Shown: piece after piece, positions 28,497-37,429 of the stretch
Numbering within the stretch: the first letter of the stretch is position 1
Layout of the letters: the number at the start of each line of letters is the position of its first letter
Position numbers and translations under genes: made by a program
Source: AP-15 sp963702685
GTDB taxonomy: Bacteria; Pseudomonadota; Alphaproteobacteria; ATCC43930; CGMCC-115725
Reading direction: 5' to 3'
DNA length: 64,000 nt
NCBI GenBank assembly: GCA_963702685.1
Contig: CAVPDQ010000001.1
Span: 186,001 to 250,000, forward strand
Notes under the pieces: generated by a model
The model's input: only the letters and a program-made list of their open reading frames with translations
Told to the model about the DNA's origin: nothing
The model's database searches: none

Positions 28497-29311
28497 GCCT
28501 GACGAAGGTTGCGCCGGACCTCGGCCGGCGTCCGGGGCGCGACGCCGGGACGGCCGAGCAGCCCGCGCTGCTGCGCCTCGACGGCGTCTCGCGTCATTTC
28601 GGCCCGTTGCGCGCGGTGGACGATGTCTCGTTCGCGATGGCGAGCGGCGAATTGCGCGCCGTGATCGGCCCCAACGGCGCCGGCAAGACGACCTTTTTCA
28701 ACCTGATCAGCGGCTTTGTGCCGGTGACTTCCGGCAAAATTGCGTTCGACGGCGAGGACATCACCGCATTGCCCGTCGTCAAGCGCGTCGCGCGCGGCAT
28801 CGTGCGGACCTTTCAGATCACCGAAATCCTCCCCGACCTGACCGTCTTCGAGAATATTCGGATCGGTTTCGAGACCGCCGCCGGCGTCAATGCCCGGCCG
28901 TGGCTGCGGCCGGCCCAACGGCGCGCGATCGAGCGGCGGGTGCTCGAGCTGCTCGAAATCATGGACCTTGCCACCAAGGCGGACCACGTCGTCGGCGCGC
29001 TCGCCCATGGCGACCAGCGCGTCGTCGAGATGGCGATGGCGTTGAGCCTCGAGCCGCGCCTGGTTCTGCTCGACGAGCCGACCGCCGGGATGGGCGACGC
29101 CGAGACCGAGCATATGGTCGAATTGGTGCGCCGCCTGCATCGCGAGCAGCGCACCGCCATCCTCTTTATCGAGCACGACATGGATATCGTCTTCGGCCTC
29201 GCCCAGCACATCACCGTGCTCGACCAGGGCCGCACGCTCGCCGCCGGCACACCCGAGGCAATCGCCGCCGACGAACGGGTCCGCGCCGCCTATCTCGGGG
29301 AGGCGCAGTGA
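28493..29311 (+). CDS. livG: LIV-type ABC ATPase LivG (cluster 1)
   Basis: A cytoplasmic ATPase subunit of 272 residues. Walker A is GPNGAGKTTFFNLISG; the Q-loop region is GIVRTFQITEILPDLTVFEN. The signature is a degenerate ALAHGDQRVVEMAMAL, normal for LivG. Walker B is RLVLLDEPTAGM, and the H-loop is AILFIEHDMDIVF. The N-terminus has about 25 extra residues before the core. It overlaps livM by four bases (ATGA) and livF by four (GTGA), so the genes are translationally coupled. Confidence 0.93.
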   Translation: MSLTKVAPDLGRRPGRDAGTAEQPALLRLDGVSRHFGPLRAVDDVSFAMASGELRAVIGPNGAGKTTFFNLISGFVPVTSGKIAFDGEDITALPVVKRVARGIVRTFQITEILPDLTVFENIRIGFETAAGVNARPWLRPAQRRAIERRVLELLEIMDLATKADHVVGALAHGDQRVVEMAMALSLEPRLVLLDEPTAGMGDAETEHMVELVRRLHREQRTAILFIEHDMDIVFGLAQHITVLDQGRTLAAGTPEAIAADERVRAAYLGEAQ

Positions 29312-30060
29312 AGCCGATCCTCGTCGCCGCGGACATTCACACCTATTACGGCAAAAGCCACATCCTCCAAGGTGTGTCGATCGAGGTCGGCGAAGGCGAG
29401 ATCGTCACCCTCCTCGGGCGCAATGGCGCGGGCAAGACGACGACGGTGCGGAGCCTGACCGGGCTCACCCCGCCGCGCCACGGCAAAATCGAAATTTTCG
29501 GCGCCAACACGACGGCCTGGCCACCGCACCGGATCGCCGCGCTCGGTGTCGGCTATGTGCCCGAAGGGCGCAAGATTTTCGGCAACCTGACCGTCCTGGA
29601 AAATTTGCGGGTGCCGGTTGCCCGGCCGGGCCCGTGGACGATCGAGCGGGTGTTCGAGCTGTTCCCGCGGCTCGAGGAGCGCAAATCGCAGCTCGGGCGC
29701 CAGCTCTCGGGCGGCGAGCAGGAAATGCTGGCGATCGGCCGGCCGCTGCTGCTCAACCCGCGGCTGATCCTGCTCGACGAGCCCTCGCAGGGCCTGGCAC
29801 CCCTCGTCGTCAGAGAAGTGATGCAGATTGTGAGGCGGATGCAGGGCGAAGGCGTTTCGGTGCTGCTGATCGAGCAGAACGCGCCATTGTCGCTGGCGAT
29901 CGCCGACCGCGCCTATGTCCTCGACAACGGCAAGGTCGTCTATAGCGGCGCGGCGGCCGAGCTGCTCGGGAACCGCGAGCTCGTCGACAAGCTCGCCGGT
30001 GCGCGCCGGACCACACAGCCGCCAGCCGGATTAGGCAGGGGCTCAGCGTCGGCTCAGTGA
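29308..30060 (+). CDS. livF: LIV-type ABC ATPase LivF (cluster 1)
   Basis: A 250-residue partner ATPase. It has IHTYYGKSHILQGVSIEVGE; Walker A GRNGAGKTTTVRSLTG; the LivF-specific GVGYVPEGRKIFGNLTVLEN; signature LSGGEQEMLAIGRPL; Walker B LILLDEPSQGLAP; H-loop VLLIEQNAPLSLA. The GTG start overlaps the livG stop. The last gene of the operon; its 3' end overlaps the convergent CopD gene by 7 bases, so there is no room for an intrinsic terminator between them. Confidence 0.93.
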   Translation: MKPILVAADIHTYYGKSHILQGVSIEVGEGEIVTLLGRNGAGKTTTVRSLTGLTPPRHGKIEIFGANTTAWPPHRIAALGVGYVPEGRKIFGNLTVLENLRVPVARPGPWTIERVFELFPRLEERKSQLGRQLSGGEQEMLAIGRPLLLNPRLILLDEPSQGLAPLVVREVMQIVRRMQGEGVSVLLIEQNAPLSLAIADRAYVLDNGKVVYSGAAAELLGNRELVDKLAGARRTTQPPAGLGRGSASAQ

Positions 30061-32042
30061 GCATGCCCGGCATGGCTCGGCATCGCCGCGGCAAAGCGGG
30101 CGACGCGCCCCGCGTCGGCGGCGAGGGCGGCGGCATTGGCCAGCCCGCTCCCGCCGCTGCTGGTCCAGCGCGCGCGTGCGGTGCCGGAGCGATCGAGCAT
30201 CAGCTCGGTCACCCCCTGCTGCGGGGCGAACAGCGCCAGCACCGAGCGCACCTCGTCCGAGACCGAGACGGTGTCCGGCACCGGTGCGGCGACAGGGCCG
30301 GTATCGACCGCGAGCACGTCGAGCTTCGCGGCAGCGAGCTGCGGCCCGGCTGCCGCCAGCTGCGCCAAACGCGCTGTCGGAGCGGGCGGCGCGAACAGCA
30401 CCAGCAAAACCGGCCCGTCTTTGAGCAGCTCTGCCAGGGTTTGCTGCCGGCCGCTTTGCCGGCCGCGTTGCTCAAAGGCGAAATCGGGAACCGGAAAACC
30501 GGCTTGCCGCCGGATCTCGGGGCCGAGCCCGCGCGACAGCACGCCGGCCGCGCGCGCCAGAATAAAGTTGATCACGTCCCAGCGATGGCGGGTGCTGATC
30601 GTGTCGGCAAAGCCCGGCATCGCATGATGCCCGGCGCCGTGGCTGACCCACCAGAAGAGGTCGCCCGGAGAGTGGGCGAACAGGTGCGGCGCCGTCAGGT
30701 CGGCCGGCCGGATCGGCAGACCGGCCGCAGCCGGGCCGTCGCCGCGGCCTGAAGCGCCGTGGCAGATTGCACAGCTTGCGGCGTAGATCGCCATGCCGCG
30801 CGCGACCGAAGATGCGGCATAGGCCTCGGGCGAGGCGAAAAAGCTGGTCGGGAAGGCCGGCGCCACTGCCGGCTTCAGCATAATCCAGCCGGCGAATAGG
30901 GACAGCAGCAGCGCGGCGAGCGGCGCTGTGGCACGGCGGTAATGCCCGGCCGCGGCGGTGCCGACGATCGCGACCGCGCACAGGCAGGCCAGCAGCGCCA
31001 GGACCGCCAGGACGGCGTCCGCGGGCCATCCCATCGCCATCCATTCGATGCGGAACGGCAGCGGCCAGACCGGCTCGGTATGGAGCCCCGGCGGCAGCAT
31101 GCCGAGCGCGCCGACGATGGCCAGCACCGCAATCCCGCAGCCCGCCTCGATCAGCGCGTTGCGCCGCAGCTGGCCGAGCGCCGGCCGGGCGCCGGCATCT
31201 CGGCCGGCGTCACCGCCCTCGAGGCGCGGGCTCAGCCGCAGGCGGTTGACCGCGGCGATCCCCAGCATGACCGCGAAGATCGCGACCTTGAGCAGCACGA
31301 GGCGGCCATAGAGAGTGCCGATCAGAGCCGGGATGCTGCCGGCGAGAAACCAGGTATTGACGAGACCCGCCGCAAAGAGGACCGCGACAGCCGCCGTGGC
31401 GATCATCGAAAAGCGCGCCGTTGCCAGCCACGCGAGGCGGATCCGGTCCGGATCGCGATGGCGCCGCGCATCGGCCAGCAGCAATGCCAGCGGGACCAGC
31501 ATGCCGAGCCAGGCACCGGCCGCGAGCAGGTGCAGGATGTCGGCCAGGAGATGCACCCGGCCGGCCGCGCCCGGCGTCGCCCCGCTATGCCCGACCCAGG
31601 CGAGCGCGCCGAGAAAGAGGGTGCTCGAAATCAGCGCCGCCCAATCGACCGCGCCGGCAATGCGACGGCGCCGAACGGCGATCAGGCAGAGCGCGAGCGC
31701 CGCCGCAAAGGCAGCGCGCATGATCCAGACCTCGCCAAACCGGGTCCGGGTCAGCACGACGCCGACAACGCCCTGTGCCAGCGTCTCGCCGAGCGGCTGC
31801 CCGCTCATCATCGAGGATTGCAGCAGCAGCCACGCCGCGCCCGATATCAGCGCCAGGACCAGGCTCCCCCAGGCGAGCCGATCGAGCCCCCGGCGCCCGG
31901 CCAAATCGGTCAAATCAATCAAATCGATCCCGGACTGCCGACCGGCCGGGGCGGCGACAAGGCAGCGAAAGGCAAAGATGCCGCAGAGCGAAACCGCTGC
32001 GGCAAAGTGGAGCGCGCGGGCGGCGATCAGCAGATCGTCCAT
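30054..32042 (-). CDS. copD: CopD copper-resistance membrane protein fused to cytochrome c and redoxin-like domains
   Basis: 662 residues. The N-terminal half is a CopD-type membrane protein (RALHFAAAVSLCGIFAFRCL; VHLLADILHLLAAGAWLGML; SMIATAAVAVLFAAGLVNTW), with histidines in membrane segments thought to handle copper passed from CopC. After about residue 415 comes a c-type cytochrome motif, C-A-I-C-H, with MPGFADTIS as the likely methionine ligand. The C-terminal 130 residues look thioredoxin-like (DGPVLLVLFAPPAP, KLDVLAVDTGP), but the CxxC is replaced by A-P-P-A-P. The tail is His-rich (SHAGHAH). The gene lies 7 bases after copC in the same direction, after a secreted-protein gene and a DUF2946 gene. 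The start was set at ATG 32042. Confidence 0.85.
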   Translation of the reverse strand: MDDLLIAARALHFAAAVSLCGIFAFRCLVAAPAGRQSGIDLIDLTDLAGRRGLDRLAWGSLVLALISGAAWLLLQSSMMSGQPLGETLAQGVVGVVLTRTRFGEVWIMRAAFAAALALCLIAVRRRRIAGAVDWAALISSTLFLGALAWVGHSGATPGAAGRVHLLADILHLLAAGAWLGMLVPLALLLADARRHRDPDRIRLAWLATARFSMIATAAVAVLFAAGLVNTWFLAGSIPALIGTLYGRLVLLKVAIFAVMLGIAAVNRLRLSPRLEGGDAGRDAGARPALGQLRRNALIEAGCGIAVLAIVGALGMLPPGLHTEPVWPLPFRIEWMAMGWPADAVLAVLALLACLCAVAIVGTAAAGHYRRATAPLAALLLSLFAGWIMLKPAVAPAFPTSFFASPEAYAASSVARGMAIYAASCAICHGASGRGDGPAAAGLPIRPADLTAPHLFAHSPGDLFWWVSHGAGHHAMPGFADTISTRHRWDVINFILARAAGVLSRGLGPEIRRQAGFPVPDFAFEQRGRQSGRQQTLAELLKDGPVLLVLFAPPAPTARLAQLAAAGPQLAAAKLDVLAVDTGPVAAPVPDTVSVSDEVRSVLALFAPQQGVTELMLDRSGTARARWTSSGGSGLANAAALAADAGRVARFAAAMPSHAGHAH

Positions 32043-32049
32043 GGCGTCC

Positions 32050-32415
32050 TCACCGGCCGCCGACGACAAAGCCGAAATCGCCTTCGGTCGTATGGGTATC
32101 GACCGATACCACCCGCCAATTGACCTTGTAGGTGCCGGGCGGCAGCGGCTTTAGCGTGGCGTGCAGCTCGGTCGGGTCCTTCGGGTCGACGGCGCCGTCG
32201 CCGCGGTCGACGCGGTTTCCTGCCTTGTCGGTCACCGTGACGGTGCTGAAGGCCGGCTCCAGCTCCTGGCTGAACCACAGCATCACGGACGGCGGCGCCG
32301 CCGGCAGGGTGCTGCCGACCGCCGGGCTCGCATGGTCGAGAAAGGCGTGCGCCAAAGCGGCATTGGCCGCCCCAAACAGGACGGCCGCCGCCAGCGCCAT
32401 TGCCGCTCGGCGCAT
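32050..32415 (-). CDS. copC: periplasmic copper-binding protein CopC
   Basis: 121 residues. The signal peptide MRRAAMALAAAVLFGAANAA is cut before L-A-H-A-F-L-D-H-A-S-P, where the N-terminal His after cleavage is the known Cu(II) site of CopC. The beta-sandwich text follows: PPSVMLWFSQELEPAFSTVT and PPGTYKVNWRVVSVDTHTTE, the His in DTHTTEGDF being the second conserved ligand. Full length and intact. It overlaps or nearly touches copD, so copper is probably passed from CopC to CopD for uptake or detoxification. Confidence 0.93.
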   Translation of the reverse strand: MRRAAMALAAAVLFGAANAALAHAFLDHASPAVGSTLPAAPPSVMLWFSQELEPAFSTVTVTDKAGNRVDRGDGAVDPKDPTELHATLKPLPPGTYKVNWRVVSVDTHTTEGDFGFVVGGR

Positions 32416-32417
32416 CG

Positions 32418-33336
32418 CTACCACTCGGAGATCGGCTTGCCGATGCCGTGCGGGAACAGGTCGTCGAGGTAGAAGTGCAATTGAACCACGCCGCCGATCC
32501 CGTGCCCCGAGGAGCCATTGGTGGGAATGATCATCTCCGCGCCGACCTGAAAATACTGCCCGGCCCAGATGACGCCGGGCTGCACCGTGCCGGTGGTCAT
32601 GCCGCCTTGGCCGCGGTTCAACGGTGTCGTCAGCGCAAACTCCACAAGCGGGATCAGGCGGTCGAACGGCGCCCGCAGCCCGATGTCGCGGACCTGATGC
32701 TGCAGATATTCGAGGCTGTACTCGATGGCAAAGCCGTAGTTGAAATTGTTCGGGTTCGGGAATCCCGTCGCTTTCGGTTTTGCTCGGGAAATCAAAGCTC
32801 AAATTGCCGGTGACGGCGAACGGCCGCAGCCAGGGCAGCGAATCCGGCAAATCGCCAAAGCCTTTGCCAAAGTCGAAGGTGGGCGAGACCGTGGTGAAAT
32901 CGGGTGCTCCTACCGCCCGGACATTTCCGGTGTTCCCCCAATTGACGTTGAGCCCGACGAGGCCCATCGCCTCGTGCGGCGCATTGACGAACAGCTGATA
33001 TTGCAGCCCGGTATCGAGCCCGCCAAACCCGGTCTGGGCCGGCGAGCCCGGTGCTTTGATGTGCTGCCAATCGGTGCCGATGGTGAAGCCGAGGTCTGGG
33101 GTGATGCGCTTGGACCAATCGGGGCCGATGTCGAATTCCCGCGAGCCGTCGCTTTGCGTCGGGTTCAGGGTGACGGTCGGCAGCGAGATTTCGTCGGCGA
33201 CAAACGGGTCGTCGGTCAGGATGGTGGCGGGGAAAAAGCGATCGCCGGCAAAGCCGTGCGCCACCGCCTCGGTGTTTACGCAAAAGAGGGCGACGGCCGC
33301 GACAGCCGGCACGCCGCGCAGAGTGTGGTTCAGCAT
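32418..33336 (-). pseudogene. secreted copper-locus protein of unknown function, one frameshift
   Basis: It begins at ATG 33336 with a signal (NHTLRGVPAVAAVALFCVNT), then AHGFAGDRFFPATILTDDPF and beta-rich text (DIGPDWSKRITPDLGFTIGT; NAPHEAMGLVGLNVNWG). The frame breaks at about 32775, within LSFDFPSK..SDGIP; the other frame continues NPNNFNYGFAIEYSLEYLQH and ends GIGKPISEW right next to copC. Corrected length about 305 codons. The alternating polar/aromatic strands suggest an outer-membrane or porin-like barrel. It is co-located with copC/copD/DUF2946, so a copper-related role is inferred only from position. Confidence 0.6.
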
Positions 33337-33414
33337 AAGGCGCTCCAAAATTCGAAATCGCGAATTGGCAGGGGCCGCGCGGTGCGGCCTGCCGGTTGCA
33401 GCGGTCTTGGCAGG

Positions 33415-33810
33415 TCAGCCGACCGGTGGAGCGCGGGAGAGATAAGCGGCGGTGAAGGTGCCGTCAGGTTTGCCGGGCGTGGCGGCGAAGGTGGCCGGCG
33501 CGCCGCCGGCGTAGGGTGCGGGCACCGGGATTGCCGCGGCCCCGGCGAAACCGGCGAGCGCGGCGGCCGCGCTGCACACCGCGCAGGCGGCGGCATGGCC
33601 ATGATGGGTGCGGTGCGGGTCGGGCTTGCCGGCGTCCTCGTCGTGGCCGCTCGCCAGCGCGAAGAGGCGCCATTCGAGACCGTGGCCCGCCTCGCCCGTC
33701 GCCTCGGCAAGGTCGAAAGCGGCATGGATCGGCACCAGCGCGTTGAGGCCGAGCGCCGCCATCCCGAGCCAAACGGCCCAGATCGTGCGGCGCAGCTCAC
33801 GCAGCTTCAT
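33415..33810 (-). CDS. DUF2946-like small membrane protein of the copper locus
   Basis: 131 residues from ATG 33810. One N-terminal membrane segment (TIWAVWLGMAALGLNALVPI), a His-rich stretch (HRTHHGHAAACAVCSAAAAL) that includes a C-x-x-C pair, and a hydrophobic segment after it. This layout matches DUF2946 proteins, which are commonly found beside copper-handling genes. The His/Cys run could bind Cu. It is the first gene of a minus-strand group with the secreted protein, copC and copD. Confidence 0.65.
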   Translation of the reverse strand: MKLRELRRTIWAVWLGMAALGLNALVPIHAAFDLAEATGEAGHGLEWRLFALASGHDEDAGKPDPHRTHHGHAAACAVCSAAAALAGFAGAAAIPVPAPYAGGAPATFAATPGKPDGTFTAAYLSRAPPVG

Positions 33811-33895
33811 CGACGCATCCCGTTCCCGCGTCACGATAGCCGCCCCCGCTCAACCCGGCAATTCACCTCGCCCGGCGATCCGGCAGCACGGCGTC

Positions 33896-34165
33896 TCAAC
33901 GGCGATAGATCTGATGCGTGCCGATATCGACGGCGGCGAAAAGCTCACCGAGCCCGTCGGCTTCACGCCTGAGCAGGATGCGGTAGCTCCGGTTTACGCG
34001 AATGCTGTAGGTATCCTCCCATCCGGGCAGGCGCTCGAAATTGAGGCCCGGCCGATCGGGGGTCTCCATCAGGATGGCCAACGCCTTGGCCGCTTGGATG
34101 CGAATCCGATGCGGGAGCCTGCGTTCAGCTTTCCGATAGCTGTCGGCGATGCGAACCCGCGTCAA
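33896..34165 (-). CDS. RelE-like (HigB/YafQ-type) toxin
   Basis: An 89-residue protein with the cytotoxin fold: DSYRKAERRLPHRIRIQAAK, then GLNFERLPGWEDTYSIRVNR and YRILLRREADGLGELFAAVD, ending VDIGTHQIYRR. 'YSIRVNRSYRILL' followed by 'vDigtH.iYrr' is a hallmark of RelE-superfamily toxins, where the final histidine/arginine contribute to mRNA cleavage. Its ATG overlaps the stop of the upstream 175-residue gene by four bases, so the two are coupled. The upstream gene is in the antitoxin position but is not a known antitoxin type. Confidence 0.8.
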   Translation of the reverse strand: MTRVRIADSYRKAERRLPHRIRIQAAKALAILMETPDRPGLNFERLPGWEDTYSIRVNRSYRILLRREADGLGELFAAVDIGTHQIYRR

Positions 34166-34689
34166 GACGCGCCGAGATGCCGACGCACCTCCACCGGATT
34201 GTCAAAAGTAGGACCGCGGGCCGCCTCAGGCTCAAAATGCGACCGTGACGCCATCATCTGCCACCGCGCGTCTCGCAATGCCTCGACAAACCGCAGCACT
34301 GCGTCCTCCTGGCGTCGTGCCAGCGTGCGGGCTCGTCGAGCGACAGCCGGATCGACATCGCGCACACCGGATAGAATTCGGTCGACCAGCCTGCGTATTT
34401 TCGCTGCGTCGCGCGCCGCTTCTGCTTCATGGAATTCGAGCCTCTCGATACGGTAATCCCAGTCGAGTCGGCCCCCGCCCTCTGCAGCAGCGCGGTCATT
34501 GGCCACCATACGCGCTATCGCTTCGATCCCGCGTTGTATGGCCGCTTCGCCCTCTGCCAGCGCGAGCTCTGCCTCCGCCAACCGCACCTCGCCACTTGCC
34601 CGGCCATTTGCAAGCGCCGCGAAAAATCCCATGAATGCCGGCGAGGGTTGCGCACCGACTGCGGGATCGAGGTAGATGGCCCCATCCAT
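34162..34689 (-). CDS. unknown protein in antitoxin position next to the RelE-like toxin
   Basis: A 175-residue protein starting at ATG 34689 (MDGAIYLDPAVGAQPSPAFM). It is largely helical and charged (GEVRLAEAELALAEGEAAIQ; RLEFHEAEAARDAAKIRRLV; ARRARTLARRQEDAVLRFVE) and ends RGPTFDNPVEVRRHLGAS. No signal peptide or membrane segment. I do not recognise a family or a clear helix-turn-helix. It overlaps the toxin gene by four bases and is transcribed first, the usual antitoxin position, but it is twice the length of a common antitoxin. Neutralising the toxin is only an inference. Confidence 0.6.
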   Translation of the reverse strand: MDGAIYLDPAVGAQPSPAFMGFFAALANGRASGEVRLAEAELALAEGEAAIQRGIEAIARMVANDRAAAEGGGRLDWDYRIERLEFHEAEAARDAAKIRRLVDRILSGVRDVDPAVARRARTLARRQEDAVLRFVEALRDARWQMMASRSHFEPEAARGPTFDNPVEVRRHLGAS

Positions 34690-34762
34690 GGCGGGCAAAT
34701 AGCGCGTCAACGCTCGGTCAACAAGTACACGAGCAGGCGATCGGCTGCTCTTCAGCGGGTTC

Positions 34763-36193
34763 TCAGACTGCGGGGCGGGTGCGGATTTCGTCCGGGATTT
34801 TGCGGGAGAGGAATTGACCGTCGCCGAGGGCGCCGGAGAACGCGCCGTTGTCGACGACAATCTTGCCGCGCAAGATCGTGACCGACGGCCAGGCGGCGAG
34901 GTCGCGGCCTTCCCACGGGCTGTAATCGGCCTCGTGCATCTCGGTCGCGCGCACGATATGGCGCCGGCGCGGGTCGAGGATGACGATATCGGCGTCGGAG
35001 CCGATCGCGAGCGCCCCTTTCCTCGGGTAGAGACCCATGATCTTGGCTGCGTTCGACGAGACGAGGCCGACAAAATCGGCGAGGCCGCGGCCGCGTTTTT
35101 CGACGGTCTCGGTATAGATCAGCGAGACGCGCGGCTCGACCCCGGCGTTGCCGCCGGTGGTGTCGTCGATGCGCCGGCCCTGCAATTTGCTCCGCAGCGG
35201 ACAGCAGATCTCGTCGGTGGCGACGGTCTGGATCGCGCCATGGTCGGTTGCCGCCCACAGCGCCTCGTGGTCGGCCTGGAACTTCAGCGACGGATAGGTG
35301 TGGTAGATCTGGCCGTTCGCACGCTTATAGTCCTCGGCGGTGTACATCAAATATTGATGCAGCGTTTCGCCGTAGATCGGGACACCTTGCGCGCGTGCGG
35401 CGGCGATCGCGGCGACCCCGGTCGCGGCCGAGGTGTGCATCATGTAAAGTGCCGCACCCTCGACATTGGCGGCGAGCCGGATCACCCGGTTGAAGGCGAG
35501 GTCTTCGCTCAAGGTGGTGTGCACCTCGGCCATGTTCTCAAAGCCGGTGCGGTCCTCGCGGAAAAGCTTTTCGTACATGTGCATGACGAGGTCGTTGTCT
35601 TCGGCGTGGATCGCGGCGATGCCGCCGGCCTGCGCCAATACCTTCAGCACCTCCCAGATGTCGCCGAAATCGACCATGCGGCCCTTTCGGCTCGGCGTGA
35701 TGTCGGTGGTGAAAATCTTGACGCTGGGGTGCCCGGCCGCAACCGCCTCGGCCAGCTGCGGCATCAGCTCGGGGGCGAGCTTCCCTTGCACCATCGTGTG
35801 AAAGGCATAGTCGCAATGGCAGTCGCCCTGCCATTCTTGCTGGCGCCGCTCGATCGCCTGCTGCACGCCGTCGCCGTCGCCGACCAGGGCAAAATCGAGG
35901 ATCGTCGTCGTGCCGCCATGGAGCGCGGCCTGGCTGACCCGCGCCGGGCCGTCGGTCATCTGGTGCTGGGTGGTGCCGGGGACGACGATCGGCCAGCGGC
36001 AATGGACGTGCGGGTCGATGCCGCCGGGGATGACGATCTGGCCCGCGGCATCGACGGTGCGGCCGGCGCCGATCGCGGCGAGGCTGCCCGGCGCTCCGAT
36101 CGCTGCGATCTTGCCGCCGGCAATGCCCAGATCGGCCGGCTCCGGCCCCGATGGCAGAACGGCGAGACCGCCGGAAACGACAACGTCGAGCAT
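34763..36193 (-). CDS. dihydropyrimidinase/hydantoinase-family amidohydrolase
   Basis: A 476-residue binuclear-metal amidohydrolase that opens cyclic amides (dihydropyrimidines, hydantoins) in the cytoplasm. Metal ligands: first H-x-H in IPGGIDPHVHCRW; the likely carboxylated lysine in HPSVKIFTTDI; histidines in AAIHAEDNDLV and YMMHTSAATG; and an aspartate in TVATDEICCP. The end ALAIGSDADIVILDP is the usual small beta-domain. Intact, starting at ATG 36193. It is followed upstream by the CobW GTPase gene only 11 bases away, so the two form one unit. The residue after the H-x-H (C-R-W) differs from the common H-L-x-x, so the substrate may be unusual. Confidence 0.88.
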   Translation of the reverse strand: MLDVVVSGGLAVLPSGPEPADLGIAGGKIAAIGAPGSLAAIGAGRTVDAAGQIVIPGGIDPHVHCRWPIVVPGTTQHQMTDGPARVSQAALHGGTTTILDFALVGDGDGVQQAIERRQQEWQGDCHCDYAFHTMVQGKLAPELMPQLAEAVAAGHPSVKIFTTDITPSRKGRMVDFGDIWEVLKVLAQAGGIAAIHAEDNDLVMHMYEKLFREDRTGFENMAEVHTTLSEDLAFNRVIRLAANVEGAALYMMHTSAATGVAAIAAARAQGVPIYGETLHQYLMYTAEDYKRANGQIYHTYPSLKFQADHEALWAATDHGAIQTVATDEICCPLRSKLQGRRIDDTTGGNAGVEPRVSLIYTETVEKRGRGLADFVGLVSSNAAKIMGLYPRKGALAIGSDADIVILDPRRRHIVRATEMHEADYSPWEGRDLAAWPSVTILRGKIVVDNGAFSGALGDGQFLSRKIPDEIRTRPAV

Positions 36194-36204
36194 GGTGAGC
36201 CTCC

Positions 36205-37197
36205 CTATGATGACGGGTGCAAAAGCGGGTGCAAAAGCGAGGGTGCGGCAAAGGCGAAAGCGTCGAGGATCTCGGCGGGCGCGATGCGGTGGACGACAAA
36301 GACGAGCCGGCTGCGGCGGTCGTCGTCGGGCCAGTCGTCGAGCCATTCGGGCGCGAACATCGTGTGCTGCGCCGCCTGCACGACCGCTGGCCGGCCGGTC
36401 CGGTCGGCAAACTCGACGATGCCCTTGACGCGCAGCAGGTCGGTGCCGCGCTTGCGGGCGAGCCCGCCGAGCGCGCGGGCGAAGTCGAGGCGGCGCGGCG
36501 CCCTGCCGAGGACGGTCGTAAAGGTGGCGATGCCGTGGGTATGCGCGCCGACGGATGTGGCCAGCGCAGCGGGGAGGGGGGGGCGCTCGCCCGAGGCGAA
36601 GAGCGCCGCGCCGGGATCGGGGATGTCGGCTGCGAGGAGGCGCGGCGCGCGCGGGTTGAGCGCGTCGAGCCTGCCGGCAAGCTCGGCAGCAAAGACGGCA
36701 AGGTCGGTCTTGGTCACCACGAGGAGGTCGGCGAGTGCCGCCTGGCGCGCCGCCTCGGCAAAGCGCTCGACCGTCGCGGCGCCGGTCACCGCATCGACCA
36801 AGGTCACCACCCGCGCCAATCGCAGCGCGTGGTCGAGCATCGGATCGGCGCCGAGCGTGTAAAGGATCGGCGCCGGATCGGCGAGCCCGGTGGTTTCGAC
36901 GACGATGCGCCGGAACGGCTTGATCTCGCCCGCCGCGCGCCGGTCGATCAGGCTGCGCAAGGTCCGCGCCAAATCTTCTCGCACCGCGCAGCAGAGACAC
37001 CCGCCCGGCAATTCGACGACGCTCCCGTCGACAAAATCGACGAGGTGATGGTCGATCGCGATTTCGCCGATCTCGTTGATCACGACCGCGGTGTCGGCAA
37101 GCGCGGGGGAGGCGAGCGCGCGGCGCAGCAGCGTCGTTTTGCCGCTGCCGAGAAAACCGGTCAGCACCGTCACGGGCATGGTCTCGGTTTCGGGCAT
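36205..37197 (-). CDS. CobW/COG0523-family GTPase (metal chaperone type)
   Basis: A 330-residue G3E GTPase. Walker A is GFLGSGKTTLLRRAL. The metal-binding motif G-G-C-L-C-C is intact; Walker B/switch is VVETTGLADPAPI, and the specificity motif VVTKTD stands in for NKxD. The C-terminal CobW_C part has RLDFARALGGLARKRGTDLL, RVKGIVEF and QAAQHTMFAPEWLDDWP. COG0523 members deliver Zn, Co or other metals to enzymes or act in metal stress. It sits 11 bases upstream of the hydantoinase gene, suggesting metal loading of that enzyme. The start at ATG 37197 (MPETETMPVT) was preferred to an in-frame one at 37278. Confidence 0.88.
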   Translation of the reverse strand: MPETETMPVTVLTGFLGSGKTTLLRRALASPALADTAVVINEIGEIAIDHHLVDFVDGSVVELPGGCLCCAVREDLARTLRSLIDRRAAGEIKPFRRIVVETTGLADPAPILYTLGADPMLDHALRLARVVTLVDAVTGAATVERFAEAARQAALADLLVVTKTDLAVFAAELAGRLDALNPRAPRLLAADIPDPGAALFASGERPPLPAALATSVGAHTHGIATFTTVLGRAPRRLDFARALGGLARKRGTDLLRVKGIVEFADRTGRPAVVQAAQHTMFAPEWLDDWPDDDRRSRLVFVVHRIAPAEILDAFAFAAPSLLHPLLHPSS

Positions 37198-37429
37198 CGC
37201 GTCCTTGGCTATCGCGGGAACTGTCGCGGGCCGGGCTCTCCCGCGGCGGATCGTTCCACGCCGGCCCCGGCACGGCAAGCCCCGCCGTCAAAACCTTGCG
37301 CCATTTGAGAACCGGCGCCGCTGCCGCCGATTTTAGCGATTGCTTTCCAGCGCATGCCTCAGCATCATGCCGGCCATAAACGGGCGGCATGAATGGCCCA
37401 ACCCTTTCGGGTGAGGAAATGCGGACGGC

